Assembly: GCF_016808095.1 (NCBI RefSeq) | Contig: NC_068973.1 | Coordinates: forward strand, 1 to 64,000 | Direction of reading: 5' to 3' | Origin: Vigna angularis | Lineage: Eukaryota; Streptophyta; Magnoliopsida; Fabales; Fabaceae | DNA length: 64,000 nucleotides | Shown: positions 33,114 to 46,700 of the stretch, piece by piece | How positions within the stretch are numbered: position 1 is the first letter of the stretch | Layout of the letters: every line of letters starts with the position of its first letter | Notes under the pieces: model-generated | Databases searched by the model: none | The model's input: only the letters and a program-made list of their open reading frames with translations | Told to the model about the DNA's origin: nothing | Position numbers and translations under genes: made by a program

Positions 33114-34495
33114 GGTTTAATTATATAAAATGGTGATATAAAATGGTGCTTTTTCGCATTTAAAAAAAATAGCCACTTCTTATATTTATTAGTCCTTAAA
33201 ATTGACGGCGTTAACTTTTGTTTGATATGACTAAAGGCGAGGCCACATCTTATGCCAGTTGTCATGCCACGTTGATTGTTTCATTTTTCAAGTTGAACCT
33301 AACTTCGTCATCTACGACGACTCAGAAGCTTCTCGTCTCTGCCCCCTCGTCCTTCAGCAACACCGTGGCCAGGAATGTGTCGGCATTGTGGCCGTCCACG
33401 ACAACCTCTTAGTAGGCATCAACATAATAAAATTGCATTCAATTTAATTACTTAAGTCATTCCCAAATTTAACAGGACTCGCTTGATCTTGTTTGAAGTG
33501 AAACATCCACATTCAGTCCAATGTGGCTGAAGTTCCATTCCATCCAAACGACATTGCCCTATGATGTTCATGGTCCTTGACTTACCAATCACATGATCCA
33601 CACGTTATACCAGTATATACCAGGTCGCTAAAAATATTACTCACCACTCTTCTCGAAATCTAAATAACTAAAATCATAAAACTGGACGTCAAATCTAAAC
33701 TAATCCCTGTGAAAAAAGTTCTCATCTTTCCCACCGTTCCAAACACAACAATTCAAGCCCCCCAAAACAAAACCCTAACAGTAGCACAATCACTCTCTCC
33801 GGACAACATCACCCCTAACTCCTAAATCAAGCTCAAACCAACAACTACACATAAATAAACAAATTAAACCTAAACCTAACAATTTCCGAAACAAAAAAAA
33901 CCGAGGTACAATACAGCTTTCCATCAATTACGAGTACAAAAAGCGGAATAGAAAATAAAGTCAAGAAGAAGAGTGGAAGCTGAAAAATAGCAAGTGCGAA
34001 AAACTGCTCGAGCTTGAGGGTGAGTCGATGCCAGAGCTTCTTCTGGTACATATCCGCGAGCGAATTGTACCATTCAGCGAGCTCAGGGTGTGCGTTGCGC
34101 AGCGATTCCAAGTATTGTAGAGCAGCCATTACGATCGACGCAAGAGAGAAACCCAAATCCGAAATATAGAAACTTTATACTGGCCACGGTGACGATGTCG
34201 GTGCCTTCCTGACCACGGTGCTGGAGGGCGAGGAGGCATAGACGAGAAGCTTATGGGTCGCCGTAGATGACGAAGTTAGATTCAACTTGAAAAATGAAAC
34301 AATCAACCTGGCACGACAGCTGGCATAAGACGTGGCATTGTCGATAGCCATATCAAACAAAAGTTAACGCCATCCAATTTTAAGAACTAATAGTATTAGT
34401 TTCAAAACTATAAGGACTAAAAGCAATTAAAGTTTCGAATAAGGACTAAAACTAAAATCGTGTGATACTTAAGAGACGAAAAACATATTTAACTC
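33114..34495. mobile_element. Pack-MULE-like element with ~300-bp inverted arms carrying an RPN9 fragment
   Basis: Left arm (about 33114-33412) and right arm (about 34178-34495) are inverted copies. The shared words include GGCGTTAACTTTTGTTTGAT, TTATGCCAG, GATTGTTTCATTTTTCAAG and CTTCGTCATCTACG. The outer 60 bases are more diverged, ending GGTTTAATTAT on the left and GAGTTAAATATG (reverse complement) on the right. The interior carries the leader and first coding exon of RPN9 on the minus strand. Long arms around a host gene fragment are the Pack-MULE pattern. I could not find a convincing 9-bp target duplication, so boundaries are approximate. Confidence 0.75.
33980..34129 (-). pseudogene. 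26S proteasome subunit RPN9 (PSMD13), captured first coding exon
   Basis: From the ATG at 34129, 50 codons match the plant RPN9 N-terminus (MAALQYLESLRNAHPELAEW, then YNSLADMYQKKLWH, ending LEQFFALAIFQ at 33980). RPN9 is a lid subunit of the 19S regulatory particle and is normally about 385 residues. Only its first exon is present. What follows resembles intron or non-coding gene sequence, but the expected GT donor is not intact. A longer open frame (33845-34156) starts upstream of the true ATG and reads into the intron. It cannot make a working subunit; its only plausible activity is as a source of RNA matching the parent gene. Confidence 0.85.
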
Positions 34496-36649
34496 TATTT
34501 TTTTGTCTTAATTATTTTTTTGTTAGTGTGATTAGCTAAGTCATGACCTCGTCAACGAACCACCAGGTGAGCAGTATCACATATTCATCGCGTCACCATT
34601 TATTTATATTAAAAAAATTAAAAACGTAATTTTTGAAATATTTTATGTTTGTTTTGTTTTATTAATTAGGGTGAAAATCATGAAAAAACTTCAAAGTGAG
34701 GACACAAATCGTGACTTGAAAGAAGGGGTTGGAATTATTGTATCCTCAATGTTAAGTTCTAATTTCTAATTTTGTAAAGAAGGTGAATGCAATGCTTAAG
34801 TGTTTATTATCGTTGTCCTTCTTTCTATTAGAAATTGTGACTTGTAAAAATCACATTGATTTTAGTATAGATTTTATAGAGTAGGAAAGAAGTTTAGAAA
34901 CCTCCATGAATGGATAGACATCAATTGGACACAATTTTTGATTCTGTCATTGGTATTTTTTTTTTTCAATTTTTTTCATGACTAAGGTAGAAAATAGGAA
35001 CTTCAGCTTTTTCAGAACCATTTCATTTTCAGAGTTTTAATTTCAAGTCATTCGTAACCTAGGTCACTTTCTACTTTCAATCTTTCTTCTTAAAACTTGC
35101 TTCCGCTAATTGTTCCTTTTACCCACTATTTTTCGTTTGCAACCCAACCTTTCGCTGATGGTTGGTTTGCGACCTAAGCCACCACTATTCCTTCCGGTGC
35201 TGCTCTTTTTCGCGTATTTTCACTGACGAGTTGATTTTCTGTTTTCTATATGCTTTGCGCATTTTCAAAGAGTTGATATCTTGTTTCATTCTTTGGTGTT
35301 GTTCAACGAATCGAAGAAGACATATAGAAGTAAGATACATAACCTCGTTTCCTTGGTCATAAAAAGTTCAAACATTTTTTTAACCCTGTTTCGTTCTTAT
35401 TTTTTTATTAGTTTGTGCGGTCACGTATTGTTGAGAACTGAGGAGTAGTTTCTTACGGCTTTGCCTTTAGAGTAGGAAATATTATGGGCTGGGTTTGGTT
35501 TAAGAGGAGGAATATTTGTATGGGGAGTTAAGTTTTAGAAAAAAAGTGGTTTTTTGGGTTCTTTATGTTTGTTATTAGTTGAAGAGTTGAAGCTTATATC
35601 TCTAATTCATAGAAAGTTCTTCCTATGTGGTTTAGTGCTAATTGTTGAAAGAAAATGGGTGACTTGCGTTGTGGAGTTTGGGTAGTGGTTGCGGCAGGAA
35701 GATAGAATGGATTTATAGGTTGTTGCAGCTACTGTTGAAACTGGCTATTTGGCTAAATATTGGAACAGAGTAACAAAACATGGTGATAGATCTTCTCACG
35801 TGTCTTCCGAGGATTCATGTTTTGAGAATCCTGTCACCTCAAGCAGTGCACCAACGACGACGTGTTGATGAAACAACGTACCAATGTTGCATTTTTTTTA
35901 TCTATAGTGATTCACGTTGTTCACCTCCACCATCGATGTGATTGCAAGACGTTCTGGGAAGGAGAAATATATGTCAACAAGCACCAACATGGTCCATATA
36001 ATTTGAATATATGTCAACAAGCACGAACATGGTCCATATAAATCCCTTATTTAAAAAAATTAAATTAAAATTAAAAAGGCAGAATTGTATTTCGCTTTCG
36101 AAGATTTTATGTTTAATGAATTTTAAAATTCATTGAATGAAGAAACAGATTTTGAAATTCATTAAAAAAATAAAATAAATTTCGAAATCCGGGATAGAAT
36201 CAGTTTTCAAAATCTGATTATGCAAAAAAATCATTTCCTGGTCAAGCTTTTCCCTCGTGTTAAACTCGTTTCTAACCTATTCATTCACACTCATTTGTTT
36301 TAAACTCAATTTCTACGCATACAAACTCTAATTCTACACATACAAGCATACAATTATTCATCAAAAGACACATTGAATGAAGTTTGAACAAAATTGAGTA
36401 TCAACCTTTTATGCACCAATTAAAAACACCAACGAAGCTGGAGTAGATCCAGTAAAGGGGAACGGAAAGGAGGTGGAAGAAAGAAACAGGAGAAGAGAAG
36501 AAGGTGGGGTTGAGAGGAGAGAAGGGAGTGTTGTGTGCAGCGAAAAAGTAAGAGTAAGAGTGAAGAGAGAAGAGTTTTTAGGTTTAGAGAAAAGAGAATC
36601 TAGGCCAAGAAATCTTTTTGAATTTTTCAAATTTTTTAGGAAAATGTTA
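34496..36649. other. Intergenic; one 40-bp tandem duplication
   Basis: No gene was recognised. A segment of about 35 bases (AATATATGTCAACAAGCAC...CATGGTCCATATA) occurs at 35966-36000 and again at 36006-36040. At 36440-36640 the + strand is strongly purine-rich (G/A), which read on the minus strand resembles a pyrimidine-rich plant 5' leader. The minus-strand frame 36409-36681 there has no recognisable similarity. Confidence 0.4.
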
Positions 36650-37474
36650 TTTGGACAACGAAATTTTGACACCGATTTCACAACGCCACGTGTCGGCTCT
36701 GCATTGGCTAAATAATTTGAAAATAAAACAGAGAAAGGGTTACGGGGCGAGGGGTATTTTGGGATTTTCAGACTAAAATTTTAAGTTTTGGGTTTGGCAG
36801 TTTAGGGTGGGAAAGACGTGCGTTCAACCCTTCCATCTCGTGTCTCGCTCTCTCGCTCTGTCGTCCATCTTCGAAGCTTCCATCTTCTCTGTCGTCCATC
36901 TTCGAAGCTTCCATCTTCGCTGTCGTTCTCTCCTCCGTCTTCAATACGTGTGTTCAACCGTTCGATATTCTCTGTGGCTGTGTGGTCCATCTTTACCCTA
37001 ATACGGGCGTTGAACCCTTCCATCTTTTGTGTGGGTCTGTCGTCCACAGGGAAACCCTTCCATCTTGTGTGTTGCTCTGTCCTCCATCTTGCCCTTGAAA
37101 CAAGATTTGGAAACATGGACATGGTCATCATTACAAGGTTTGATGCGTTGCAATCGCGCGTTGGGAACATTGAACAACAACTGCAACACTTCCAAAGTGC
37201 TTCTGAAAACAATCCTCAGACTTAGAATTGGTTGTTTAGGCTTTATTTTTTGCATTATAAAGAACTATGTACCACAGTTCCTACTTTGATAATTTCAAGT
37301 CTTTAATTTAATGAAGTTGTTTACTTTAAAACTGGTTCCTCAATTCTCGACATTTATTATGTAATGTTCAATTTATGATACACTTAATACCATTGCAGTT
37401 GTGAGTAAAAACACCAATACCACTAACCAATACCACTTAATGAAATTGCAGTTGTCTGTAAAACTAAAACAGTG

Positions 37475-37758
37475 TTGTAATCGTTTACAGTGGCCTGGTA
37501 AACGATTACACGAGAGAAATCACTGTTTTGTACAGAAAGTTGAACTGAAGTAGTCAGCTGTGGTGTCATGGGTGATCATTGGCAAAAATTGTTACTTTCA
37601 GGCACAAGTCCACTTGTATTTACTTGGTGTTGGTGTTTCAGTGGAGGTAGAGAGTGGAAAGTGATGGGAGGTGACCCCAAGAAGTGGAGAAGAAGCCATT
37701 CTTACTTAGGGGACCAAGTTGGACAAGTGCAGAGCTAATCTGCAGAAAAAATACTATG
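37475..37758 (-). repeat. Inverted, diverged copy of the 282-bp flank unit
   Basis: Read as reverse complement, this segment aligns with the 51388-51951 units. It holds GTAATCGTTTAC...GTAAACGATTAC (37485-37510), then CGAGAGAAATCA, GTACAGAAAGTT, AGTAGTCAG, GGGTGATCATTG and, further on, GGTGTTTCAGTGG...AGAGAGTGG. It is the only unit in the block in this orientation and sits at the left edge of the array. Confidence 0.7.
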
Positions 37759-40700
37759 GTAATCATTTACAGTGTCCTTGTAATCGATTACAATGTCAAA
37801 AAAGGTGTAAACTTGATTTCCAAGGCATAATTTGAAAGGTCTTTGAGTCTAGATTCCAACAAAACAAGAATCAACTCATTTGGAGTTCGGTGGAGAAAGA
37901 TATGAGCAAAAGAACAAGCAAAGGTAAGAGTTGGCAAAAATATATGAAACGCTAACTTGAAAGAATAAACTGTAACAACTCAGATGTCCAAAAATTACAA
38001 ATTAGTAGTCATTGGAAAATTAAAAATTTTGACTATGGTCACCTAGGTTAGCACAACTGACTCCTCCTGTACAAGTTTTTGTACAAATCCTGAATTTTGT
38101 TCGTGTAATCGTTTACAGTGTCCTTGTAATCGATTACAATGTCAAAAAAGGTGTAAACTTGATTTCCAAGGCATAATTTGAAAGGTCTTTGAGTCTAGAT
38201 TCCAACAAAACAAGAATCAACTCATTTGGAGTTCGGTGGAGAAAGATATGAGCAAAAGAACAAGCAAAGGTAAGAGTTGGCAAAAATATATGAAACGCTA
38301 ACTTGAAAGAATAAACTGTAACAACTCAGATGTCCAAAAATTACAAATTAGTAGTCATTGGAAAGATTTTTGAGTCTAGTTTCTAATAAAAAAAGAATCA
38401 CATCATTTGGAGGTCGGTGGGAAAAGTTATCAGTAAAATAGCCAGCAAAGGTCAAAATTGACAGCATGTTATCTCACCCAAGTTGCTCATCTCATAAACA
38501 TTGTTTTTTCGTCCATCATGGGGTGCCAAAACATCACTTCTCACCCTATACTCACACTTAACAACAAAATCAAGTGAAAACCATGGGATTTATGCCAAAA
38601 AATTAAAAATTTTGACTATGGTCACCTAGGTTAGCACAACTGACTCCTCCAGTACAAGTTTTTGTACAAATCCTGAATTTTGTTCGTGTAATCGTTTACA
38701 GTGTCTTTGTAATCGATTACAGTGTCAAAAAAGGTGTAAACTTGATTTCCAAGGCATAATTTGAAAGGTCTTTGAGTTTAGATTCCAACAAAACAAGAAT
38801 CAACTCATTTGGAGTTCGGTGGAGAAAGATATGAGCAAAAGAACAAGCAAAGGTAAGAGTTGGCAAAAATATATGAAACGCTAACTTGAAAGAATAAAAT
38901 GTAACAACTCAGATGTCCAAAAATTACAAATTAGTAGTCATTGTAAAATTAAAAATTTTGACTATGGTCACCTAGGTTAGCACAACTGACTCCTCCTGTA
39001 CAAGTTTTTGTACAAATCCTGAATTTTGTTCGTGTAATCGTTTACAGTGTCCTTGTAATCGATTACAATGTCAAAAAAGGTGTAAACTTGATTTCCAAGG
39101 CATAATTTGAAAGGTCTTTGAGTCTAGATTCCAACAAAACAAGAATCAACTCATTTGGAGTTCGGTGGAGAAAGATATGAGCAAAAGAACAAGCAAAGGT
39201 AAGAGTTGGCAAAAATATATGAAACGCTAACTTGAAAGAATAAACTGTAACAACTCAGATGTCCAAAAATTACAAATTAGTAGTCATTGGAAAGATTTTT
39301 GAGTCTAGTTTCTAATAAAAAAAGAATCACATCATTTGGAGGTCGGTGGGAAAAGTTATCAGTAAAATAGCCAGCAAAGGTCAAAATTGACAGCATGTTA
39401 TCTCACCCAAGTTGCTCATCTCATAAACATTGTTTATTCGTCCATCATGGGGTGCCAAAACATCACTTCTCACCCTATACTCACACTTAACAACAAAATC
39501 AAGTGAAAACCATGGGATTTATGCCAAAAAATTAAAAATTTTGACTATGGTCACCTAGGTTAGCACAACTGACTCCTCCAGTACAAGTTTTTGTACAAAT
39601 CCTGAATTTTGTTTGTGTAATCGTTTACAGTGTCTTTGTAATCGATTATAGTGTCAAAAAAGGTGTAAACTTGATTTCCAAGGCATAATTTGAAAGGTCT
39701 TTGAGTCTAGATTCCAACAAAACAAGAATCAACTCATTTGGAGTTCGGTGGAGAAAGATATGAGCAAAAGAACAAGCAAAGGTAAGAGTTGGCAAAAATA
39801 TATGAAACGCTAACTTGAAAGAATAAACTGTAACAACTCAGATGTCCAAAAATTACAAATTAGTAGTCATTGGAAAGATTTTTGAGTCTAGTTTCTAATA
39901 AAAAAAGAATCACATCATTTGGAGGTCGGTGGGAAAAGTTATCAGTAAAATAGCCAGCAAAGGTCAAAATTGACAGCATGTTATCTCACCCAAGTTGCTC
40001 ATCTCATAAACATTGTTTTTTCGTCCATCATGGGGTGCCAAAACATCACTTCTCACCCTATACTCACACTTAACAACAAAATCAAGTGAAAACCATGGGA
40101 TTTATGCCAAAAAATTAAAAATTTTGACTATGGTCACCTAGGTTAGCACAACCGACTCCTCCAGTACAAGTTTTTGTACAAATCCTGAATTTTGTTCGTG
40201 TAATCGTTTACAGTGTCTTTGTAATCGATTACAGTGTCAAAAAAGGTGTAAACTTGATTTCCAAGGCATAATTTGAAAGGTCTTTGAGTCTAGATTCCAA
40301 CAAAACAAGAATCAACTCATTTGGAGTTCGGTGGAGAAAGATATGAGCAAAAGAAAAAGCAAAGGTAAGAGTTGGCAAAAATATATGAAACGCTAACTTG
40401 AAAGAATAAAATGTAACAACTCAGATGTCCAAAAATTACAAATTAGTAGTCATTGGAAAATTAAAAATTTTGACTATGGTCACCTAGGTTAGCACAACTG
40501 ACTCCTCCTGTACAAGTTTTTGTACAAATCCTGAATTTTGTTTGTGTAATCGTTTACAGTGTCCTTGTAATCGATTACAGTGTCAAAAAAGGTGTAAACT
40601 TGATTTCCAAGGCATAATTTGAAAGGTCTTTGAGTCTAGATTCCAACAAAACAAGAATCAACTCATTTGGAGTTCGGTGGAGAAAGATATGAGCAAAAGA

Positions 40701-43700
40701 ACAAGCAAAGGTAAGAGTTGGCAAAAATATATGAAACGCTAACTTGAAAGAATAAACTGTAACAACTCAGATGTCCAAAAATTACAAATTAGTAGTCATT
40801 GGAAAGATTTTTGAGTCTAGTTTCTAATAAAAAAAGAATCACATCATTTGGAGGTCGGTGGGAAAAGTTATCAGTAAAATAGCCAGCAAAGGTCAAAATT
40901 GACAGCATGTTATCTCACCCAAGTTGCTCATCTCATAAACATTGTTTTTTCGTCCATCATGGGGTGCCAAAACATCACTTCTCACCCTATACTCACACTT
41001 AACAACAAAATCAAGTGAAAACCATGGGATTTATGCCAAAAAATTAAAAATTTTGACTATGGTCACCTAGGTTAGCACAACCGACTCCTCCAGTACAAGT
41101 TTTTGTACAAATCCTGAATTTTGTTCGTGTAATCGTTTACAGTGTCTTTGTAATCGATTACAGTGTCAAAAAAGGTGTAAACTTGATTTCCAAGGCATAA
41201 TTTGAAAGGTCTTTGAGTCTAGATTCCAACAAAACAAGAATCAACTCATTTGGAGTTCGGTGGAGAAAGATATGAGCAAAAGAAAAAGCAAAGGTAAGAG
41301 TTGGCAAAAATATATGAAACGCTAACTTGAAAGAATAAAATGTAACAACTCAGATGTCCAAAAATTACAAATTAGTAGTCATTGGAAAATTAAAAATTTT
41401 GACTATGGTCACCTAGGTTAGCACAACTGACTCCTCCTGTACAAGTTTTTGTACAAATCCTGAATTTTGTTTGTGTAATCGTTTATAGTGTCCTTGTAAT
41501 CGATTACAATGTCAAAAAAGGTGTAAACTTGATTTCCAAGGCATAATTTGAAAGGTCTTTGAGTCTAGATTCCAACAAAACAAGAATCAACTCATTTGGA
41601 GTTCGGTGGAGAAAGATATGAGCAAAAGAACAAGCAAAGGTAAGAGTTGGCAAAAATATATGAAACGCTAACTTGAAAGAATAAACTGTAACAACTCAGA
41701 TGTCCAAAAATTACAAATTAGTAGTCATTGGAAAGATTTTTGAGTCTAGTTTCTAATAAAAAAAGAATCACATCATTTGGAGGTCGGTGGGAAAAGTTAT
41801 CAGTAAAATAGCCAGCAAAGGTCAAAATTGACAGCATGTTATCTCACCCAAGTTGCTCATCTCATAAACATTGTTTTTTCGTCCATCATGGGGTGCCAAA
41901 ACATCACTTCTCACCCTATACTCACACTTAACAACAAAATCAAGTGAAAACCATGGGATTTATGCCAAAAAATTAAAAATTTTGACTATGGTCACCTAGG
42001 TTAGCACAACTGACTCCTCCAGTACAAGTTTTTGTACAAATCCTGAATTTTGTTCGTGTAATCGTTTACAGTGTCTTTGTAATCGATTACAGTGTCAAAA
42101 AAGGTGTAAACTTGATTTCCAAGGCATAATTTGAAAGGTCTTTGAGTCTAGATTCCAACAAAACAAGAATCAACTCATTTGGAGTTCGGTGGAGAAAGAT
42201 ATGAGCAAAAGAACAAGCAAAGGTAAGAGTTGGCAAAAATATATGAAACGCTAACTTGAAAGAATAAAATGTAACAACTCAGATGTCCAAAAATTACAAA
42301 TTAGTAGTCATTGTAAAATTAAAAATTTTGACTATGGTCACCTAGGTTAGCACAACTGACTCCTCCTGTACAAGTTTTTGTACAAATCCTGAATTTTGTT
42401 CGTGTAATCGTTTACAGTGTCCTTGTAATCGATTACAATGTCAAAAAAGGTGTAAACTTGATTTCCAAGGCATAATTTGAAAGGTCTTTGAGTCTAGATT
42501 CCAACAAAACAAGAATCAACTCATTTGGAGTTCGGTGGAGAAAGATATGAGCAAAAGAACAAGCAAAGGTAAGAGTTGGCAAAAATATATGAAACGCTAA
42601 CTTGAAAGAATAAACTGTAACAACTCAGATGTCCAAAAATTACAAATTAGTAGTCATTGGAAAGATTTTTGAGTCTAGTTTCTAATAAAAAAAGAATCAC
42701 ATCATTTGGAGGTCGGTGGGAAAAGTTATCAGTAAAATAGCCAGCAAAGGTCAAAATTGACAGCATGTTATCTCACCCAAGTTGCTCATCTCATAAACAT
42801 TGTTTTTTCGTCCATCATGGGGTGCCAAAACATCACTTCTCACCCTATACTCACACTTAACAACAAAATCAAGTGAAAACCATGGGATTTATGCCAAAAA
42901 ATTAAAAATTTTGACTATGGTCACCTAGGTTAGCACAACTGACTCCTCCAGTACAAGTTTTTGTACAAATCCTGAATTTTGTTCGTGTAATCGTTTACAG
43001 TGTCTTTGTAATCGATTACAGTGTCAAAAAAGGTGTAAACTTGATTTCCAAGGCATAATTTGAAAGGTCTTTGAGTCTAGATTCCAACAAAACAAGAATC
43101 AACTCATTTGGAGTTCGGTGGAGAAAGATATGAGCAAAAGAACAAGCAAAGGTAAGAGTTGGCAAAAATATATGAAACGCTAACTTGAAAGAATAAAATG
43201 TAACAACTCAGATGTCCAAAAATTACAAATTAGTAGTCATTGGAAAATTAAAAATTTTGACTATGGTCACCTAGGTTAGCACAACTGACTCCTCCTGTAC
43301 AAGTTTTTGTACAAATCCTGAATTTTGTTCGTGTAATCGTTTACAGTGTCCTTGTAATCGATTACAATGTCAAAAAAGGTGTAAACTTGATTTCCAAGGC
43401 ATAATTTGAAAGGTCTTTGAGTCTAGATTCCAACAAAACAAGAATCAACTCATTTGGAGTTCGGTGGAGAAAGATATGAGCAAAAGAACAAGCAAAGGTA
43501 AGAGTTGGCAAAAATATATGAAACGCTAACTTGAAAGAATAAACTGTAACAACTCAGATGTCCAAAAATTACAAATTAGTAGTCATTGGAAAGATTTTTG
43601 AGTCTAGTTTCTAATAAAAAAAGAATCACATCATTTGGAGGTCGGTGGGAAAAGTTATCAGTAAAATAGCCAGCAAAGGTCAAAATTGACAGCATGTTAT

Positions 43701-46700
43701 CTCACCCAAGTTGCTCATCTCATAAACATTGTTTTTTCGTCCATCATGGGGTGCCAAAACATCACTTCTCACCCTATACTCACACTTAACAACAAAATCA
43801 AGTGAAAACCATGGGATTTATGCCAAAAAATTAAAAATTTTGACTATGGTCACCTAGGTTAGCACAACTGACTCCTCCAGTACAAGTTTTTGTACAAATC
43901 CTGAATTTTGTTTGTGTAATCGTTTACAGTGTCTTTGTAATCGATTACAGTGTCAAAAAAGGTGTAAACTTGATTTCCAAGGCATAATTTGAAAGGTCTT
44001 TGAGTCTAGATTCCAACAAAACAAGAATCAACTCATTTGGAGTTCGGTGGAGAAAGATATGAGCAAAAGAACAAGCAAAGGTAAGAGTTGGCAAAAATAT
44101 ATGAAACGCTAACTTGAAAGAATAAACTGTAACAACTCAGATGTCCAAAAATTACAAATTAGTAGTCATTGGAAAGATTTTTGAGTCTAGTTTCTAATAA
44201 AAAAAGAATCACATCATTTGGAGGTCGGTGGGAAAAGTTATCAGTAAAATAGCCAGCAAAGGTCAAAATTGACAGCATGTTATCTCACCCAAGTTGCTCA
44301 TCTCATAAACATTGTTTTTTCGTCCATCATGGGGTGCCAAAACATCACTTCTCACCCTATACTCACACTTAACAACAAAATCAAGTGAAAACCATGGGAT
44401 TTATGCCAAAAAATTAAAAATTTTGACTATGGTCACCTAGGTTAGCACAACCGACTCCTCCAGTACAAGTTTTTGTACAAATCCTGAATTTTGTTCGTGT
44501 AATCGTTTACAGTGTCTTTGTAATCGATTACAGTGTCAAAAAAGGTGTAAACTTGATTTCCAAGGCATAATTTGAAAGGTCTTTGAGTCTAGATTCCAAC
44601 AAAACAAGAATCAACTCATTTGGAGTTCGGTGGAGAAAGATATGAGCAAAAGAAAAAGCAAAGGTAAGAGTTGGCAAAAATATATGAAACGCTAACTTGA
44701 AAGAATAAAATGTAACAACTCAGATGTCCAAAAATTACAAATTAGTAGTCATTGGAAAATTAAAAATTTTGACTATGGTCACCTAGGTTAGCACAACTGA
44801 CTCCTCCTGTACAAGTTTTTGTACAAATCCTGAATTTTGTTCGTGTAATCGTTTACAGTGTCCTTGTAATCGATTACAATGTCAAAAAAGGTGTAAACTT
44901 GATTTCCAAGGCATAATTTGAAAGGTCTTTGAGTCTAGATTCCAACAAAACAAGAATCAACTCATTTGGAGTTCGGTGGAGAAAGATATGAGCAAAAGAA
45001 CAAGCAAAGGTAAGAGTTGGCAAAAATATATGAAACGCTAACTTGAAAGAATAAACTGTAACAACTCAGATGTCCAAAAATTACAAATTAGTAGTCATTG
45101 GAAAGATTTTTGAGTCTAGTTTCTAATAAAAAAAGAATCACATCATTTGGAGGTCGGTGGGAAAAGTTATCAGTAAAATAGCCAGCAAAGGTCAAAATTG
45201 ACAGCATGTTATCTCACCCAAGTTGCTCATCTCATAAACATTGTTTTTTCGTCCATCATGGGGTGCCAAAACATCACTTCTCACCCTATACTCACACTTA
45301 ACAACAAAATCAAGTGAAAACCATGGGATTTATGCCAAAAAATTAAAAATTTTGACTATGGTCACCTAGGTTAGCACAACTGACTCCTCCAGTACAAGTT
45401 TTTGTACAAATCCTGAATTTTGTTCGTGTAATCGTTTACAGTGTCTTTGTAATCGATTACAGTGTCAAAAAAGGTGTAAACTTGATTTCCAAGGCATAAT
45501 TTGAAAGGTCTTTGAGTCTAGATTCCAACAAAACAAGAATCAACTCATTTGGAGTTCGGTGGAGAAAGATATGAGCAAAAGAACAAGCAAAGGTAAGAGT
45601 TGGCAAAAATATATGAAACGCTAACTTGAAAGAATAAAATGTAACAACTCAGATGTCCAAAATTAGTAGTCATTGTAAAATTAAAAATTTTGACTATGGT
45701 CACCTAGGTTAGCACAACTGACTCCTCCTGTACAAGTTTTTGTACAAATCCTGAATTTTGTTCGTGTAATCGTTTACAGTGTCCTTGTAATCGATTACAA
45801 TGTCAAAAAAGGTGTAAACTTGATTTCCAAGGCATAATTTGAAAGGTCTTTGAGTCTAGATTCCAACAAAACAAGAATCAACTCATTTGGAGTTCGGTGG
45901 AGAAAGATATGAGCAAAAGAACAAGCAAAGGTAAGAGTTGGCAAAAATATATGAAACGCTAACTTGAAAGAATAAACTGTAACAACTCAGATGTCCAAAA
46001 ATTACAAATTAGTAGTCATTGGAAAGATTTTTGAGTCTAGTTTCTAATAAAAAAAGAATCACATCATTTGGAGGTCGGTGGGAAAAGTTATCAGTAAAAT
46101 AGCCAGCAAAGGTCAAAATTGACAGCATGTTATCTCACCCAAGTTGCTCATCTCATAAACATTGTTTTTTCGTCCATCATGGGGTGCCAAAACATCACTT
46201 CTCACCCTATACTCACACTTAACAACAAAATCAAGTGAAAACCATGGGATTTATGCCAAAAAATTAAAAATTTTGACTATGGTCACCTAGGTTAGCACAA
46301 CTGACTCCTCCAGTACAAGTTTTTGTACAAATCCTGAATTTTGTTCGTGTAATCGTTTACAGTGTCTTTGTAATCGATTACAGTGTCAAAAAAGGTGTAA
46401 ACTTGATTTCCAAGGCATAATTTGAAAGGTCTTTGAGTCTAGATTCCAACAAAACAAGAATCAACTCATTTGGAGTTCGGTGGAGAAAGATATGAGCAAA
46501 AGAACAAGCAAAGGTAAGAGTTGGCAAAAATATATGAAACGCTAACTTGAAAGAATAAAATGTAACAACTCAGATGTCCAAAAATTACAAATTAGTAGTC
46601 ATTGGAAAATTAAAAATTTTGACTATGGTCACCTAGGTTAGCACAACTGACTCCTCCTGTACAAGTTTTTGTACAAATCCTGAATTTTGTTCGTGTAATC

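Noticed and set aside
33845..34156. 103-codon minus-strand frame as a complete small gene
   Set aside because: Its central part is the RPN9 first exon and its C-terminal part is non-coding read-through, so it is a captured fragment.
36802..37289. Several overlapping frames left of the array
   Set aside because: They are on both strands of a GC-rich segment containing the repeated CATCTTCGAAGCTTCC word; none matches a known family.
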